A stretch of 64,000 nt of DNA from Polyangiaceae bacterium (GTDB lineage: Bacteria > Myxococcota_A > Polyangia > Polyangiales > Polyangiaceae), in assembly GCA_041389725.1 (NCBI GenBank), contig JAWKRG010000009.1:62001-126000 (forward strand). The letters are read 5' to 3'. The notes beneath the pieces are model-generated. The model was not told the origin of the DNA, searched no databases, and saw only the letters and a program-made list of their open reading frames with translations. Below, one piece after another: positions 50,770 through 58,854 of this stretch. Both the position numbers and the translations under genes were made by a program. Within the stretch, counting starts at the first letter, position 1. Each line of letters begins with the position of its first letter.

Positions 50770-52050
50770 ATGAGCCGTGGACTCTCGACTGGGAAGGCGA
50801 GCAGGCTGGCCGCACTGGCGATCGCGTTGGCATGTGGAAGGGCCACGGGCTGCGGTGGGGGCGAGGACGCTCCCGCGGGCGGTGGCGCGGCGGGCGGTGG
50901 CGCGGAGACGGGTGGGGGCGGATCGTCGGGCAGCGCAGGAGGTGGAAACAGTGGCGGCGCCGCCGTTGGCGGCGCCGCAGGTTCAGCGAGTGGCGGGACC
51001 TCCGCCGTTGGCGGCGCCGCAGGTTCAGCAAGTGGCGGCGCGTCAGGGGCCGGTGCGAGCGGAGGAACATCCAGCACCGGCGGCAGCGGCGGCCTAGGCG
51101 GAGGCAGTGGCACCGGCGGCAGCGGCACTGGAGGAACTGGTATCGGAGGAGCCGGCACTGGCGGCGTCGGGAGCGGCGGCATCGGCGGCGGCGGAACCGG
51201 CGGCAGTGGCACGGGAGGGAGCGGCGGCGCGACTCCCAATCGTCCAGCTGACGTGGCGAACTTGGTCGCAGAACTCAATGGCCACGCTGCGATCGGAACC
51301 GTGGGGGCGGGCGCCGCGGTGCCCGGGTACACGGGGCTCTGGGCGCGCTACGCGCCCGGCAACTTGCCCTCGCCGAATTGGTATTCGGTGGTGGACAGCA
51401 GCGCCCCGATGAATGGCGGCAACGTGTTCGTCGCGCGTTGGCCCATCGGTATCGTGAGTTCGGGCTCCGTCAACTTCGAGGGCTGGTCGGGCGGACTTAC
51501 CAACGCGACTCGCGGGAAGTACCAAGCGATCTACGTTTCTGCGTGGATGAAGATCGAAGGACCGGACTTCGAGAACAACCAGAGCGGCGTGAAGCTCTGG
51601 TACTTCTCGCACGGCCAAGTCGGCACGCCCGCTTCCATCTGGATGATCCGGCAAAACGCCGGGGGAACGGGTCAGTACTCGAACCTTGCGTTTCACTACT
51701 ACCGCAACTTGGTTGGGACCTTTCAGACCGACACCACAGGCAAGACCGGGGGCGAACGCACGCTGCTACAAAACGTCAGCTCTGGGGCCGCCTTCTCGTG
51801 CGGCTCTTGGCACCAGTTGGAACTGCTGTTGAGACTGAATTCCGCGGCAGGAACAGCGGATGGGGTGATGCGCGCCTGGCTCGATGGGGTCGAGCTGATG
51901 AGCTATTCGAACCTTCTCTATACCGTTCCGGGCGCGGTAGCTGGCTTCAACGGATTCCGCTTCGACAACATCTGGGGTGGAGGCGGCCCCGCGCGCACGA
52001 CCACGGACGAGCTGCGCTTCGCTCGCTGGACCGTCTATGGCAAACCGTGA
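50770..52050 (+). CDS. jelly-roll lipoprotein with very long Gly-rich linker
   Basis: This 426-residue protein has a signal sequence with a Cys near residue 27 (A-T-G-C), a Gly/Ser/Ala linker of ~130 residues and a ~260-residue beta-sandwich (N-V-F-V-A-R-W-P-I-G, A-W-M-K-I-E-G-P-D-F, W-H-Q-L-E-L-L-L-R-L-N, G-F-N-G-F-R-F-D-N-I-W-G-G). It resembles polysaccharide-lyase or laminarinase-like folds; no catalytic residues are assigned. The linker DNA has a tandem 42-bp repeat (50962 and 51004), which could change linker length by slippage. Confidence 0.7.
   Translation: MSRGLSTGKASRLAALAIALACGRATGCGGGEDAPAGGGAAGGGAETGGGGSSGSAGGGNSGGAAVGGAAGSASGGTSAVGGAAGSASGGASGAGASGGTSSTGGSGGLGGGSGTGGSGTGGTGIGGAGTGGVGSGGIGGGGTGGSGTGGSGGATPNRPADVANLVAELNGHAAIGTVGAGAAVPGYTGLWARYAPGNLPSPNWYSVVDSSAPMNGGNVFVARWPIGIVSSGSVNFEGWSGGLTNATRGKYQAIYVSAWMKIEGPDFENNQSGVKLWYFSHGQVGTPASIWMIRQNAGGTGQYSNLAFHYYRNLVGTFQTDTTGKTGGERTLLQNVSSGAAFSCGSWHQLELLLRLNSAAGTADGVMRAWLDGVELMSYSNLLYTVPGAVAGFNGFRFDNIWGGGGPARTTTDELRFARWTVYGKP
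50962..51045 (+). repeat. two tandem 42-bp units in the lipoprotein linker
   Basis: Units start at 50962 and 51004 and both begin GCCGTTGGCGGCGCCGCAGG. They encode A-V-G-G-A-A-G-S-A-S-G-G-(T/A)-S. Being a multiple of 3, copy-number change would keep the frame. Confidence 0.7.
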
Positions 52051-52083
52051 GCGCCGACGAATCGGGGATGCCGTCAACGCAGT

Positions 52084-53655
52084 TCAGAAGAGCGGGACTT
52101 CTTCCTTCGGCTTCGGAGCGGGTTCTGGGGTTGGATTTGGCCGGGCTCGCGCGGCACGCACCAATGCTAGATCTACGGCGCGGGCCTGATCCGGAACGAG
52201 CGTCTTTTCGATCACGTCGTAGCCGACGCGCTCCACTTTCAGCACGCCCGCCGTGGCGGAGTGCGTGAGTGTGAGAGTCACCGGGGTGGTGCCGCGCTTG
52301 TCGCCGTCCCAGTAGACGTTCGCCCCCGGCGGATTGGAGCTCACGGTGAGCGTGACGGTCGACGGCACCGCGGGCGCTGGTGTGGGGCCGGCACTCACAG
52401 AATCACGCGCAGGCGGCGCGGGGGCCGCCGAGCTGGGGGCGGCGGACGGCTCGGGCCGGGCTGCCTCCGCCTCACTCGAGCGGGTCTGGGAAATGGCAAC
52501 GTAGCCGACGCCAAGGGTAGCAAGCCCAAGCACGACTCCGAGCGCCACTCGGCGCGGTGTCTTGGAGGGCGGTGCCGGGTCTGCGGCGGAGAGTCGTTTG
52601 GAGCTGACCCACTCGGTGACGTCGGGTACCTCGATGCCCTCGTCGGCATTGTTGACCGGAATCCGCGTCGGGTTGCTGCCGGAGCTGACTCGGCGCAGCA
52701 TTTCCGCTTTCTCTTCGATGCGGTCGCGGAACACGTCACGCATGAGCTGGGCCACGTGCTCCGCAGGTTCGTCGCCCGCGCCCAACTCTCGGGCAACCGC
52801 GAGGAGATCTTTGCGCATTTCTGCCGCTGTTTGATAGCGGTCCTCGGGACGTCGCGCGAGAGCCTTGACCACGACGGCTTCCAGAGCTTTCGGATACCCA
52901 GGTGCGACTTGGGACGGCGGCACCAGGGGCTGCTCGCAGATCGCCTTGAACACCATCAGCTCGTTCTCACGCTTGAACAGCCGCCGGTTCGTGCTGAGCT
53001 CGAACAAGACCACGCCTAGCGAGAAGATGTCCGAGCGCCGGTCCAGAGGCTTGCACAGGCATTGCTCCGGCGACATGTACTGGAACTTGCCCTTGATTTC
53101 TCCCGTTGCAGTTTGGGAACTGCGGTCTGCCGCCTTGGCTATACCGAAGTCCAGCAAGCGCACGCCGCCGTTGTAGAGGACGAACACGTTCTGCGGCGAG
53201 ATGTCGCGGTGAACGAGGTCCAGGGGGTATCCCTCACTGTCCGTCAGTTCGTGGGCGGCGTGAAGACCGGCGCATGCCTCGGCGATGATGTAGGCGCACA
53301 AAGCGTGCGGCATGCGCTTGTTCAGCGACACGAAGCGTCGCAGCAGCCCCGATACGCTTTCCCCCTCCAGGTATTCCATGACCAGGAACAGCTCTTCGTC
53401 GATCTCGCCCAGCTCGTGCACTTGCACCACGTTCGGGTGTCGAATGCGGGCCACGAGGCGCGCTTCGTCCAGGAACATGGTGGAGAACTCCGAGGTGTGG
53501 GCGAGATGCGGCAGGATGCGTTTGACGACGACCGGACGTTCGAACCCGCTCGGACCAATCAGTCGGCTGAGGAGGATCTCGGCCATTCCGCCAGCAGCCA
53601 GCCGACCCACCACCTCGTAGCGGCCAATGCGGTCGGGTAGCGGCGGCGCTGCCAT
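52084..53655 (-). CDS. Ser/Thr protein kinase with C-terminal PEGA domain
   Basis: This 523-residue kinase has a domain at ~10-280 (A-A-G-G-M-A-E-I-L, V-V-V-K-R-I, H-R-D-I-S-P-Q-N, D-F-G-I-A-K, M-S-P-E-Q), again with H-R-D-I-S-P. A linker, a transmembrane helix (~370-390), an Ala/Pro stretch and an extracytoplasmic PEGA domain (~425-495; S-S-N-P-P-G-A-N-V-Y-W-D-G) follow. PEGA domains often bind surface layers or other envelope parts, so this may be the ligand-sensing kinase of the cluster. ATG 53655 has GAAGGGA. It is divergent from the TPR protein gene by 103 bp. Confidence 0.9.
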   Translation of the reverse strand: MAAPPLPDRIGRYEVVGRLAAGGMAEILLSRLIGPSGFERPVVVKRILPHLAHTSEFSTMFLDEARLVARIRHPNVVQVHELGEIDEELFLVMEYLEGESVSGLLRRFVSLNKRMPHALCAYIIAEACAGLHAAHELTDSEGYPLDLVHRDISPQNVFVLYNGGVRLLDFGIAKAADRSSQTATGEIKGKFQYMSPEQCLCKPLDRRSDIFSLGVVLFELSTNRRLFKRENELMVFKAICEQPLVPPSQVAPGYPKALEAVVVKALARRPEDRYQTAAEMRKDLLAVARELGAGDEPAEHVAQLMRDVFRDRIEEKAEMLRRVSSGSNPTRIPVNNADEGIEVPDVTEWVSSKRLSAADPAPPSKTPRRVALGVVLGLATLGVGYVAISQTRSSEAEAARPEPSAAPSSAAPAPPARDSVSAGPTPAPAVPSTVTLTVSSNPPGANVYWDGDKRGTTPVTLTLTHSATAGVLKVERVGYDVIEKTLVPDQARAVDLALVRAARARPNPTPEPAPKPKEEVPLF

Positions 53656-53743
53656 TTCCCTTCAGGTTACACTAGCGCGCCACGCCGGACAAACTGGGTT
53701 CTGGCCGCGAAAAGACGCGCTTTCGTGGGTCCGGCGCTCGCGC

Positions 53744-53749
53744 TACACT
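53744..53749 (+). promoter_or_regulatory. -10 box (TACACT) 9 nt before the start codon
   Basis: TACACT followed by 9 nt and ATG 53759. The spacing is identical to those before 32778 and 35173. No clear -35. Confidence 0.4.
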
Positions 53750-53758
53750 GAGAACTCG

Positions 53759-54631
53759 ATGCGATTCTTGCCTCCGTTGCGGCCCCTGGCTGCGGCGCTC
53801 GTCATTTCTGCGTTCATTCACCCGGCGCACGCGGGAGGCGACGACGACAAGTTTCGTCGCTTGGTCAAAGATGCGACCGAGGCCTACGGCGCGGGTGAGC
53901 TCGAGAAGTCGATCAGCTTGCTGAAGGAGGCCTACGCACTTCGTGAGGATCCTCGCTTGCTCTACAACATTGCGAAGGCAACTGAAGGGCTTGGCAAGTG
54001 GCAAGAAGCGGTGGACGGGTATCGCCTCTATCTGGAGAAGGAGCCCATGGCGGCAAACCGTGATTTGGTGCTCGGGCGCATCAAGGTCCTCGAGCAGCAG
54101 CTCGAGGAGCGCGAGCAACAAGACACAGTCGCGGAGCGAATCGCCGGTGAGCGCGCCGAAGCCGCGGGTGACCGTGCCGGGGCCATCGCCCATTACGAGC
54201 GCTACCTGAAGAAGTCGGTGGGAGCCAAGGACCGCGAGGAGATTCGTCGACGCATCGAAGAACTCAAGAAGCCTCCGAAGCGCGAGCCTCCATCCGCGAA
54301 GGCCAAGACGGAGCCGCGGAAGTCCCCGCTAGCCGCGTGGATCGTGACTGGAGTTGGCGTGGCGGCAGCGGCTACGGGGGGCGTGTTCGCCGTCCTTTCA
54401 CGAGGCAAGTACGATGACGCCAACGGCGCAACGTCCGGCCAGAACGCCAGCGACCTTGCAGCGACGGCAGACAGCTACACGACCATCGCCAACATTGGAT
54501 TGATCGGCGGTGCGGTGATCACGGCGGGTGGGCTCACTTGGGTGCTGCTGGGCTCGGGGGGGGACAAGGAAAAGTCGTCCGTGTCCTTGAGCGTGCAGCC
54601 GAATGGGATCTCCGTGGGAGGACGCCTGTGA
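53759..54631 (+). CDS. TPR-type membrane protein
   Basis: This protein of about 290 residues has a signal peptide (A-H-A-G, ~residue 23), TPR-like helices (Y-G-A-G-E-L-E-K-S-I-S-L-L-K-E-A-Y; L-L-Y-N-I-A-K-A), a charged coiled coil (~115-145), a Lys/Pro linker and two transmembrane helices (~196-215 and ~240-262). It has the same architecture as the protein at 32.8 kb except for the PEGA-like segment. Its stop overlaps the next gene's GTG (GTGA). The frame is open upstream, but the signal peptide fixes the start. Confidence 0.72.
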   Translation: MRFLPPLRPLAAALVISAFIHPAHAGGDDDKFRRLVKDATEAYGAGELEKSISLLKEAYALREDPRLLYNIAKATEGLGKWQEAVDGYRLYLEKEPMAANRDLVLGRIKVLEQQLEEREQQDTVAERIAGERAEAAGDRAGAIAHYERYLKKSVGAKDREEIRRRIEELKKPPKREPPSAKAKTEPRKSPLAAWIVTGVGVAAAATGGVFAVLSRGKYDDANGATSGQNASDLAATADSYTTIANIGLIGGAVITAGGLTWVLLGSGGDKEKSSVSLSVQPNGISVGGRL

Positions 54632-55767
54632 GGGGGCAATGGAAGCCAGCGCTGTTGCTTGCGATTCTGGCGAGCTTCAGTGCGGCGAGTTGCGGTACGG
54701 AGGAAGTCGACATCGAGGGCAAAGCCTGCCCCTGTCCGGCACCCGACTACCAATGTGATCCCGTGTGTAAGGTATGCGTGCCGAGCGGGAGTCCGGCGGG
54801 GGCGCTGTGCGGTGGAGGCAGCGGGGGTGCCGCCGGCGGCGCGGCCGGGGGCACTGGCGGCGGCAGCGGTGGCGCTGGCGCCACCAGCGGTGGAGCATCA
54901 GGAGGTGGCGGCACGTCGGGAAGTGGCGGAGCAGCGTGCCAGCCAGTGATCACGTTCAAGAACTTCACGGCGGTGTGGGCGACGCCAGAGTCGATCCAGT
55001 GGGAATGGGAACCAGACAACCCCGTGGCAGATGCCGACAAGCTCGCTGGCTACACGATCGTGGTGTCGGCGTCTGGCAAGACGGACAAGGTCTTCGACGC
55101 CAAGACCAACCCGGAACTGGGCGTCTACGTCCAGCCGAACGGCGGCGCCGACCTCTCTCGACGCTCGGTGACGTCAGGTCTGGAACCTGGCGTTTCCTAC
55201 ACCGGTGTGCTTCGCGCCAGGGACACCGCCGGTTGCACCTTCGAATCCGCTCCTGCGGGCGCGCCGCAGACGACTCTGGCGAAGGGCGTTTCGCAGGTCG
55301 TGTTCAAGGATGCGACGCCCGCCGGGGCCTTCGCGCAGGACTGCAGCCTGGTGTCGACCGGGTGCCACGCTGGCAGCGGCTGCTTGCGCAGCGTCGACTG
55401 TCAGGACGCGACTTGCTGGGCCAACATGCGTTGGTCCGACATGTCCATCAGTGTCCCCGTTTCGAGCGGTGAGTTCACTCAGGCATACCTGGAGATGTAC
55501 GTGCGCAGCGACAGCACGGCACCCCTATGGTGGACCCAGACGTGGATTCAGATCGGTACCGAAAAGTGGTACTTCGCGCCGCGGACGCTGCTGGCCGACG
55601 GCGCGTACCACAAGCTTCAGTTCCCGCTGCGGAAGTTCGAAACGGGCACCGGGTCCCTGTTCGATACAGCAGCGCTGGCTACCCCGATCGACGAGATCCT
55701 TTTCGTGGGCGCCGGACCGTCGGTGGGCACCCATATTTGGGTCGACGAAGTCTACGTTCGCTGGTGA
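54628..55767 (+). CDS. fibronectin-III-like plus jelly-roll lipoprotein
   Basis: This 379-residue lipoprotein (S-A-A-S-C, Cys22) has a Cys-rich short segment (C-P-C-P-A-P-D-Y-Q-C), a Gly-rich linker (~60-105) and an FN3-like domain (~110-200; L-E-P-G-V-S-Y-T-G-V-L-R-A-R-D). It ends in a ~170-residue jelly-roll with several Cys and Trp (W-W-T-Q-T-W-I-Q-I-G, closing I-W-V-D-E-V-Y-V-R-W). It probably binds a surface glycan. The GTG at 54628 overlaps the TPR gene stop, so the two are coupled. Confidence 0.7.
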   Translation: MRGQWKPALLLAILASFSAASCGTEEVDIEGKACPCPAPDYQCDPVCKVCVPSGSPAGALCGGGSGGAAGGAAGGTGGGSGGAGATSGGASGGGGTSGSGGAACQPVITFKNFTAVWATPESIQWEWEPDNPVADADKLAGYTIVVSASGKTDKVFDAKTNPELGVYVQPNGGADLSRRSVTSGLEPGVSYTGVLRARDTAGCTFESAPAGAPQTTLAKGVSQVVFKDATPAGAFAQDCSLVSTGCHAGSGCLRSVDCQDATCWANMRWSDMSISVPVSSGEFTQAYLEMYVRSDSTAPLWWTQTWIQIGTEKWYFAPRTLLADGAYHKLQFPLRKFETGTGSLFDTAALATPIDEILFVGAGPSVGTHIWVDEVYVRW

Positions 55768-55820
55768 GCAGTTCCGCGCTGCGCGTCGCGGGCGTGCCGC
55801 AGATGACGTGCGCAAATGCA

Positions 55821-55850
55821 GGAAAGGCCGCGGTTGCCCACGGCCCTTCC
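55821..55850. terminator. bidirectional hairpin terminator
   Basis: GGAAAGGCCGCGG (55821-55833), loop TTGC, CCACGGCCCTTCC (55838-55850): a 13-bp stem with two wobble positions, between convergent lipoprotein genes. Confidence 0.6.
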
Positions 55851-55874
55851 TCCTTCAACCTCTCACGCGTGGCC

Positions 55875-56435
55875 TCAATCGGCCGCCGCGTCTGAAGTCG
55901 AGCCGCCCGTGCCGGCGTCGGTCGTGCCGCCGTCGCCGCCCGCGGCGCAGGCCGTCACGCAGTCGTTCATGGCAGTGTACAAGCCGATCGACGCGCCAAC
56001 GCACGTGGCACACTGTTGCCCGCAGCTTTGCTGCGTGCCGCCGCTCTGCAGGCAGTTGCTTCCGCAAGCGATGAGCGACGAGCACGCCGCGTCAGAGAGG
56101 CAGGCCTCCACCGCCGCGCAGCACTGACCCTGAAGGCAGGCCGTCTGGGCAGGGATGCTGGCTTGCAGCGCGGTGCACTTCTGACCCTGCAACGTGGTCG
56201 GGCAGTTCGCTCCGCCACCGACAGCACCGGTACCACCTCCGCCGACAGCTCCAGTTGCACCCGTGGCGCCGGTTGCGCCCGTGGCGCCGGTCGCGCCGGT
56301 TCCGCCCGTCGCGGCCGCGCCGAATCCGCCCGTTGCCGTCGTTCCCCCGGTTCCGCCGTCCGACGAATCACTCGAGCAGGCGATGACGCTGGCGCCGAGC
56401 ACCCCGGCGATGAACAAGTAAGTGGAGGTGTTCAC
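55875..56435 (-). CDS. small Cys-rich lipoprotein with Gly-Ala-Thr repeats
   Basis: This protein of about 186 residues starts at GTG 56435 (AAGGA upstream). It has a signal sequence (V-I-A-C, Cys ~19), six consecutive Gly-Ala-Thr triplets in the linker and a compact domain with about 14 Cys in a four-helix-like pattern (C-C-A-A-V-E-A-C-L-S-D-A-A-C; C-G-S-N-C-L). Such Cys-paired helical domains occur on myxobacterial surface proteins; the function is unknown. The repeat DNA uses 9-bp units and may vary in copy number. Confidence 0.65.
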   Translation of the reverse strand: MNTSTYLFIAGVLGASVIACSSDSSDGGTGGTTATGGFGAAATGGTGATGATGATGATGATGAVGGGGTGAVGGGANCPTTLQGQKCTALQASIPAQTACLQGQCCAAVEACLSDAACSSLIACGSNCLQSGGTQQSCGQQCATCVGASIGLYTAMNDCVTACAAGGDGGTTDAGTGGSTSDAAAD

Positions 56436-56585
56436 GATGAATGTGTCCTTTCGTGCTAGCGGGGCGCACTGAGCTTCCCGACTCCCGACGCCCCGTGAGA
56501 TACGCGCATCCGGTCGCGCGCGCAAATGCAACGTGCCCCCATCGCACTGTCAGGACCCGGAAATTGCGTAACGCGCTGCAGCAAC

Positions 56586-56599
56586 TTGACCAATATCAA
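56586..56599 (+). promoter_or_regulatory. FNR-like box upstream of the benzoyl-CoA operon
   Basis: TTGAC-CAAT-ATCAA, 9 of 10 half-site bases of TTGAT-N4-ATCAA. The half-sites are the same as in the box before the Crp/Fnr gene (27672-27685, other strand). Its centre lies about 41 bp before ~56634, the position expected for a class-II activated start. Confidence 0.6.
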
Positions 56600-56622
56600 G
56601 GCGGCGCGGGCTCGGATGTGTG

Positions 56623-56644
56623 ACTGAACGATCGTTCGTTCAGT
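56623..56644 (+). promoter_or_regulatory. palindromic operator, probable TetR site
   Basis: Perfect 9-bp inverted repeat ACTGAACGA, spacer TCGT, TCGTTCAGT, ending 15 bp before the had ATG. The type and length are typical of TetR operators, and a TetR gene lies inside the operon. It would overlap the transcription start, so binding should repress. Confidence 0.7.
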
Positions 56645-56659
56645 GACTAGGAGGGCCCG

Positions 56660-57715
56660 ATGGCGATCGAGAGCGAAGCCTATTTCTTGGAGACCGCAGG
56701 GACGCCGCTGCAGCGGCGGGCGCTGCTGCTACCCACGCCCGAGCCGACCGACGCCATCGTCGAGGTCGCCGCATGCGGCTTGTGCCACACCGACCTGGGC
56801 TTTGCCCGCGGGCAGGTGGCGCCCCGCCACGAGCTGCCACTGGTGCTGGGCCACGAGATCGTCGGTACGGTCGTGGAGACCGGTTCGGCCGTCACTCAGT
56901 GGCAAGGCAAGCGCGTGCTCGTGCCAGCGGTGATGCCCTGTGGCGAGTGCGCGTTCTGTCGTGCAGGCCGAGGCAACGCGTGTCCCTCGCAGAAGATGCC
57001 CGGCAACGACATTCACGGTGGCTTCGCGCGTCACGTCGTGGTGCCCGCGCGCTCCATCGTGTCGCTCGAGGACGCTCCGGCCAGCGTGAACATCGACGCG
57101 CTGTCGGTAGTGGCGGATGCAGTGTCTACGGCGTACCAAGCCGTGCTCCGTGCTGACGTAAAGTCTGGTGACGTCGTGTTCGTGGTCGGCGGCGGCGGAG
57201 TCGGTGGCTACGTGACGCAGATCGCCAAGGCCCTCGGCGCCCACGTCGTGGTCTGCGACGTACAGCCCGAGCGACTGCAGGGGCTGCCCGCAGATCACAA
57301 GGTCGGGGTTGCCAACCGCGAGCCCCGAGACGTGCGCAAAGAGCTGTTCGGCTACGCCAAGCAGTGGGGCGTGCCGTCGCTGCGCTGGCGCGTCTTCGAA
57401 TGCAGCGGCGCCGCGCCGGGTCAGACGCTGGCCTACACCCTGCTGTCCCAGGCAGCGACGCTGCTAGTGGTTGGCTTCACCCGAGACTCGATTCCGCTAC
57501 GGCTCAGCAACTTGATGGCTTTCGACGCCACGGTCCACGGGAGTTGGGGTTGCCCGGTGGAGGCATATGCCGACGTGCTCAACCTCATCTACGAAGGCCG
57601 AGTGCAGATCGAACCCTACGTCGAGCGCGGGCCGATGTCGCAGCTCAATGAATACTTGTCCGCTCTCGAGGCACATCGCCTCGAGAAGCGCATGGTGATG
57701 AACCCGGCCCAGTGA
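56660..57715 (+). CDS. had: 6-hydroxycyclohex-1-ene-1-carbonyl-CoA dehydrogenase
   Basis: This 351-residue zinc-dependent, NAD-linked medium-chain dehydrogenase oxidises 6-hydroxycyclohex-1-ene-1-carboxyl-CoA to the 6-oxo compound, the step after Dch in anaerobic benzoyl-CoA degradation. It has catalytic zinc ligands Cys42 and His65/Glu66 (G-L-C-H-T-D, G-H-E), structural zinc Cys94, 97, 100 and 108, and the nucleotide motif G-G-G-G-V-G-G-Y. The exact function is taken from the neighbours oah, dch and bcr, since the dehydrogenase family alone is broad. AGGAGG precedes the ATG. It is the first gene of the operon. Confidence 0.88.
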   Translation: MAIESEAYFLETAGTPLQRRALLLPTPEPTDAIVEVAACGLCHTDLGFARGQVAPRHELPLVLGHEIVGTVVETGSAVTQWQGKRVLVPAVMPCGECAFCRAGRGNACPSQKMPGNDIHGGFARHVVVPARSIVSLEDAPASVNIDALSVVADAVSTAYQAVLRADVKSGDVVFVVGGGGVGGYVTQIAKALGAHVVVCDVQPERLQGLPADHKVGVANREPRDVRKELFGYAKQWGVPSLRWRVFECSGAAPGQTLAYTLLSQAATLLVVGFTRDSIPLRLSNLMAFDATVHGSWGCPVEAYADVLNLIYEGRVQIEPYVERGPMSQLNEYLSALEAHRLEKRMVMNPAQ

Positions 57716-57740
57716 GGGGCAAGTTCCAGGAGAGGTCAGT

Positions 57741-58850
57741 ATGGGCACGCTAAAGAATCACGAACTGGTGAGCGATCGCGCATTCGAGCACATCCGCTAC
57801 GAGAAGAAGGCAGTGCTGGATCGCAAGGGCAATCCCGTCGAGGGCTTGTCGCAGATCTGGATTTCCCTCGACAACGAGAAGCAGCTCAACTCCTACACCA
57901 CCGAAGCGGTGAAGGACGTCATTCTCGCCTTCCGTCGCGCCAGCACGGACCGCAGTGCGGTCAACGTGGTGTTCACCGCGGTGGGAGACAAGGCGTTCTG
58001 CACCGGTGGCAACACGGAGGAGTACGCGACCTACTACGCGCGTCGTCCTCTCGAGTACCTGCAGTACATGCGCCTCTTCAACGACATGGTCACGAACATC
58101 CTGCTCTGCGACAAACCGGTGGTCTGTCGCGTGAACGGCATGCGCATCGCTGGCGGGCAGGAAATCGGCATGGCTTGCGACTTCACCGTCTCGGGCGACC
58201 ACGCTCGCTACGGCCAGGCCGGTCCAGTGCACGGCTCGGCGCCAGACGGCGGATCCACGGACTTCTTGGACGAATACGTCGGGTTCTCGCGCGCTGTGGA
58301 GTCCTTGGTGCTGTGCGAGCCCTGGTCTGCGCACAAAGCCCTGCGCATCGGTCTGATCAACGACATCGCCCCGGTCTACAAGGACAAGAGCGGCAAGTTC
58401 ATCGCCAATCCTTTCGTCATCACGGACCGCTACTTGGACGACCGCGGCCGCATGGTCTACGGCGAGTGGAAGACGGGCGCCGAAAAAGACGCTGCCAAGG
58501 CATTGGCCGCCGAGTGCACCGTGGATCTTTCCGAGCTCGACAAATCGATCAACGCGCTGGCGACCAAGCTGCTCTACACCTTCCCCGATTGCGCGCGAAA
58601 GACCCTCGAGAGCGTGCGCAAGAAGAAGCTCGCGCACTGGTACGCCAACAGCGAGACGAATCGCTCCTGGCTTTCTCTCAACATGAACACCGAGGCGGCT
58701 GCGGGCTTCCCGGCGTTCCACTTCGGCGATCGAAACGAACGCGAGATCGACTTCATCGAGCTTCGTCGGCGTGTGGCCCGCGGCGAGCGCTTCGATGGCG
58801 AGCTGATCAAGGCGGTGCTGCCGAAGAGCGCCCGGGACAAGGTGGGCTGA
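57741..58850 (+). CDS. oah: 6-oxocyclohex-1-ene-1-carbonyl-CoA hydrolase
   Basis: This 369-residue crotonase-superfamily enzyme adds water and opens the ring to 3-hydroxypimelyl-CoA, a step used by anaerobic aromatic degraders. It is longer than ordinary enoyl-CoA hydratases, as expected for Oah. Motifs are F-C-T-G-G-N-T-E-E-Y (oxyanion region), G-M-R-I-A-G-G-Q-E-I-G-M-A-C-D-F and G-P-V-H-G-S-A-P-D-G-G-S-T-D-F, which is characteristic of the family. AGGAG lies upstream of ATG 57741. It follows had by 25 bp and precedes dch by 4 bp. Confidence 0.92.
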   Translation: MGTLKNHELVSDRAFEHIRYEKKAVLDRKGNPVEGLSQIWISLDNEKQLNSYTTEAVKDVILAFRRASTDRSAVNVVFTAVGDKAFCTGGNTEEYATYYARRPLEYLQYMRLFNDMVTNILLCDKPVVCRVNGMRIAGGQEIGMACDFTVSGDHARYGQAGPVHGSAPDGGSTDFLDEYVGFSRAVESLVLCEPWSAHKALRIGLINDIAPVYKDKSGKFIANPFVITDRYLDDRGRMVYGEWKTGAEKDAAKALAAECTVDLSELDKSINALATKLLYTFPDCARKTLESVRKKKLAHWYANSETNRSWLSLNMNTEAAAGFPAFHFGDRNEREIDFIELRRRVARGERFDGELIKAVLPKSARDKVG

Positions 58851-58854
58851 GGCC

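Noticed and set aside
50870..51240. Dense short repeats in lipoprotein linkers (also 23.9, 31.2, 46.1 and 56.3 kb) as possible CRISPR or VNTR arrays
   Set aside because: They encode in-frame Gly/Ser/Ala linkers with no spacer-repeat regularity and no cas genes.
50736..51251. TTG-initiated frame with a good GAGGAGG ribosome-binding site before the lipoprotein at 50.8 kb
   Set aside because: The translation is Arg/Trp/Gly noise from the Gly-linker DNA in another frame. The neighbouring frame has a signal peptide and a folded domain.
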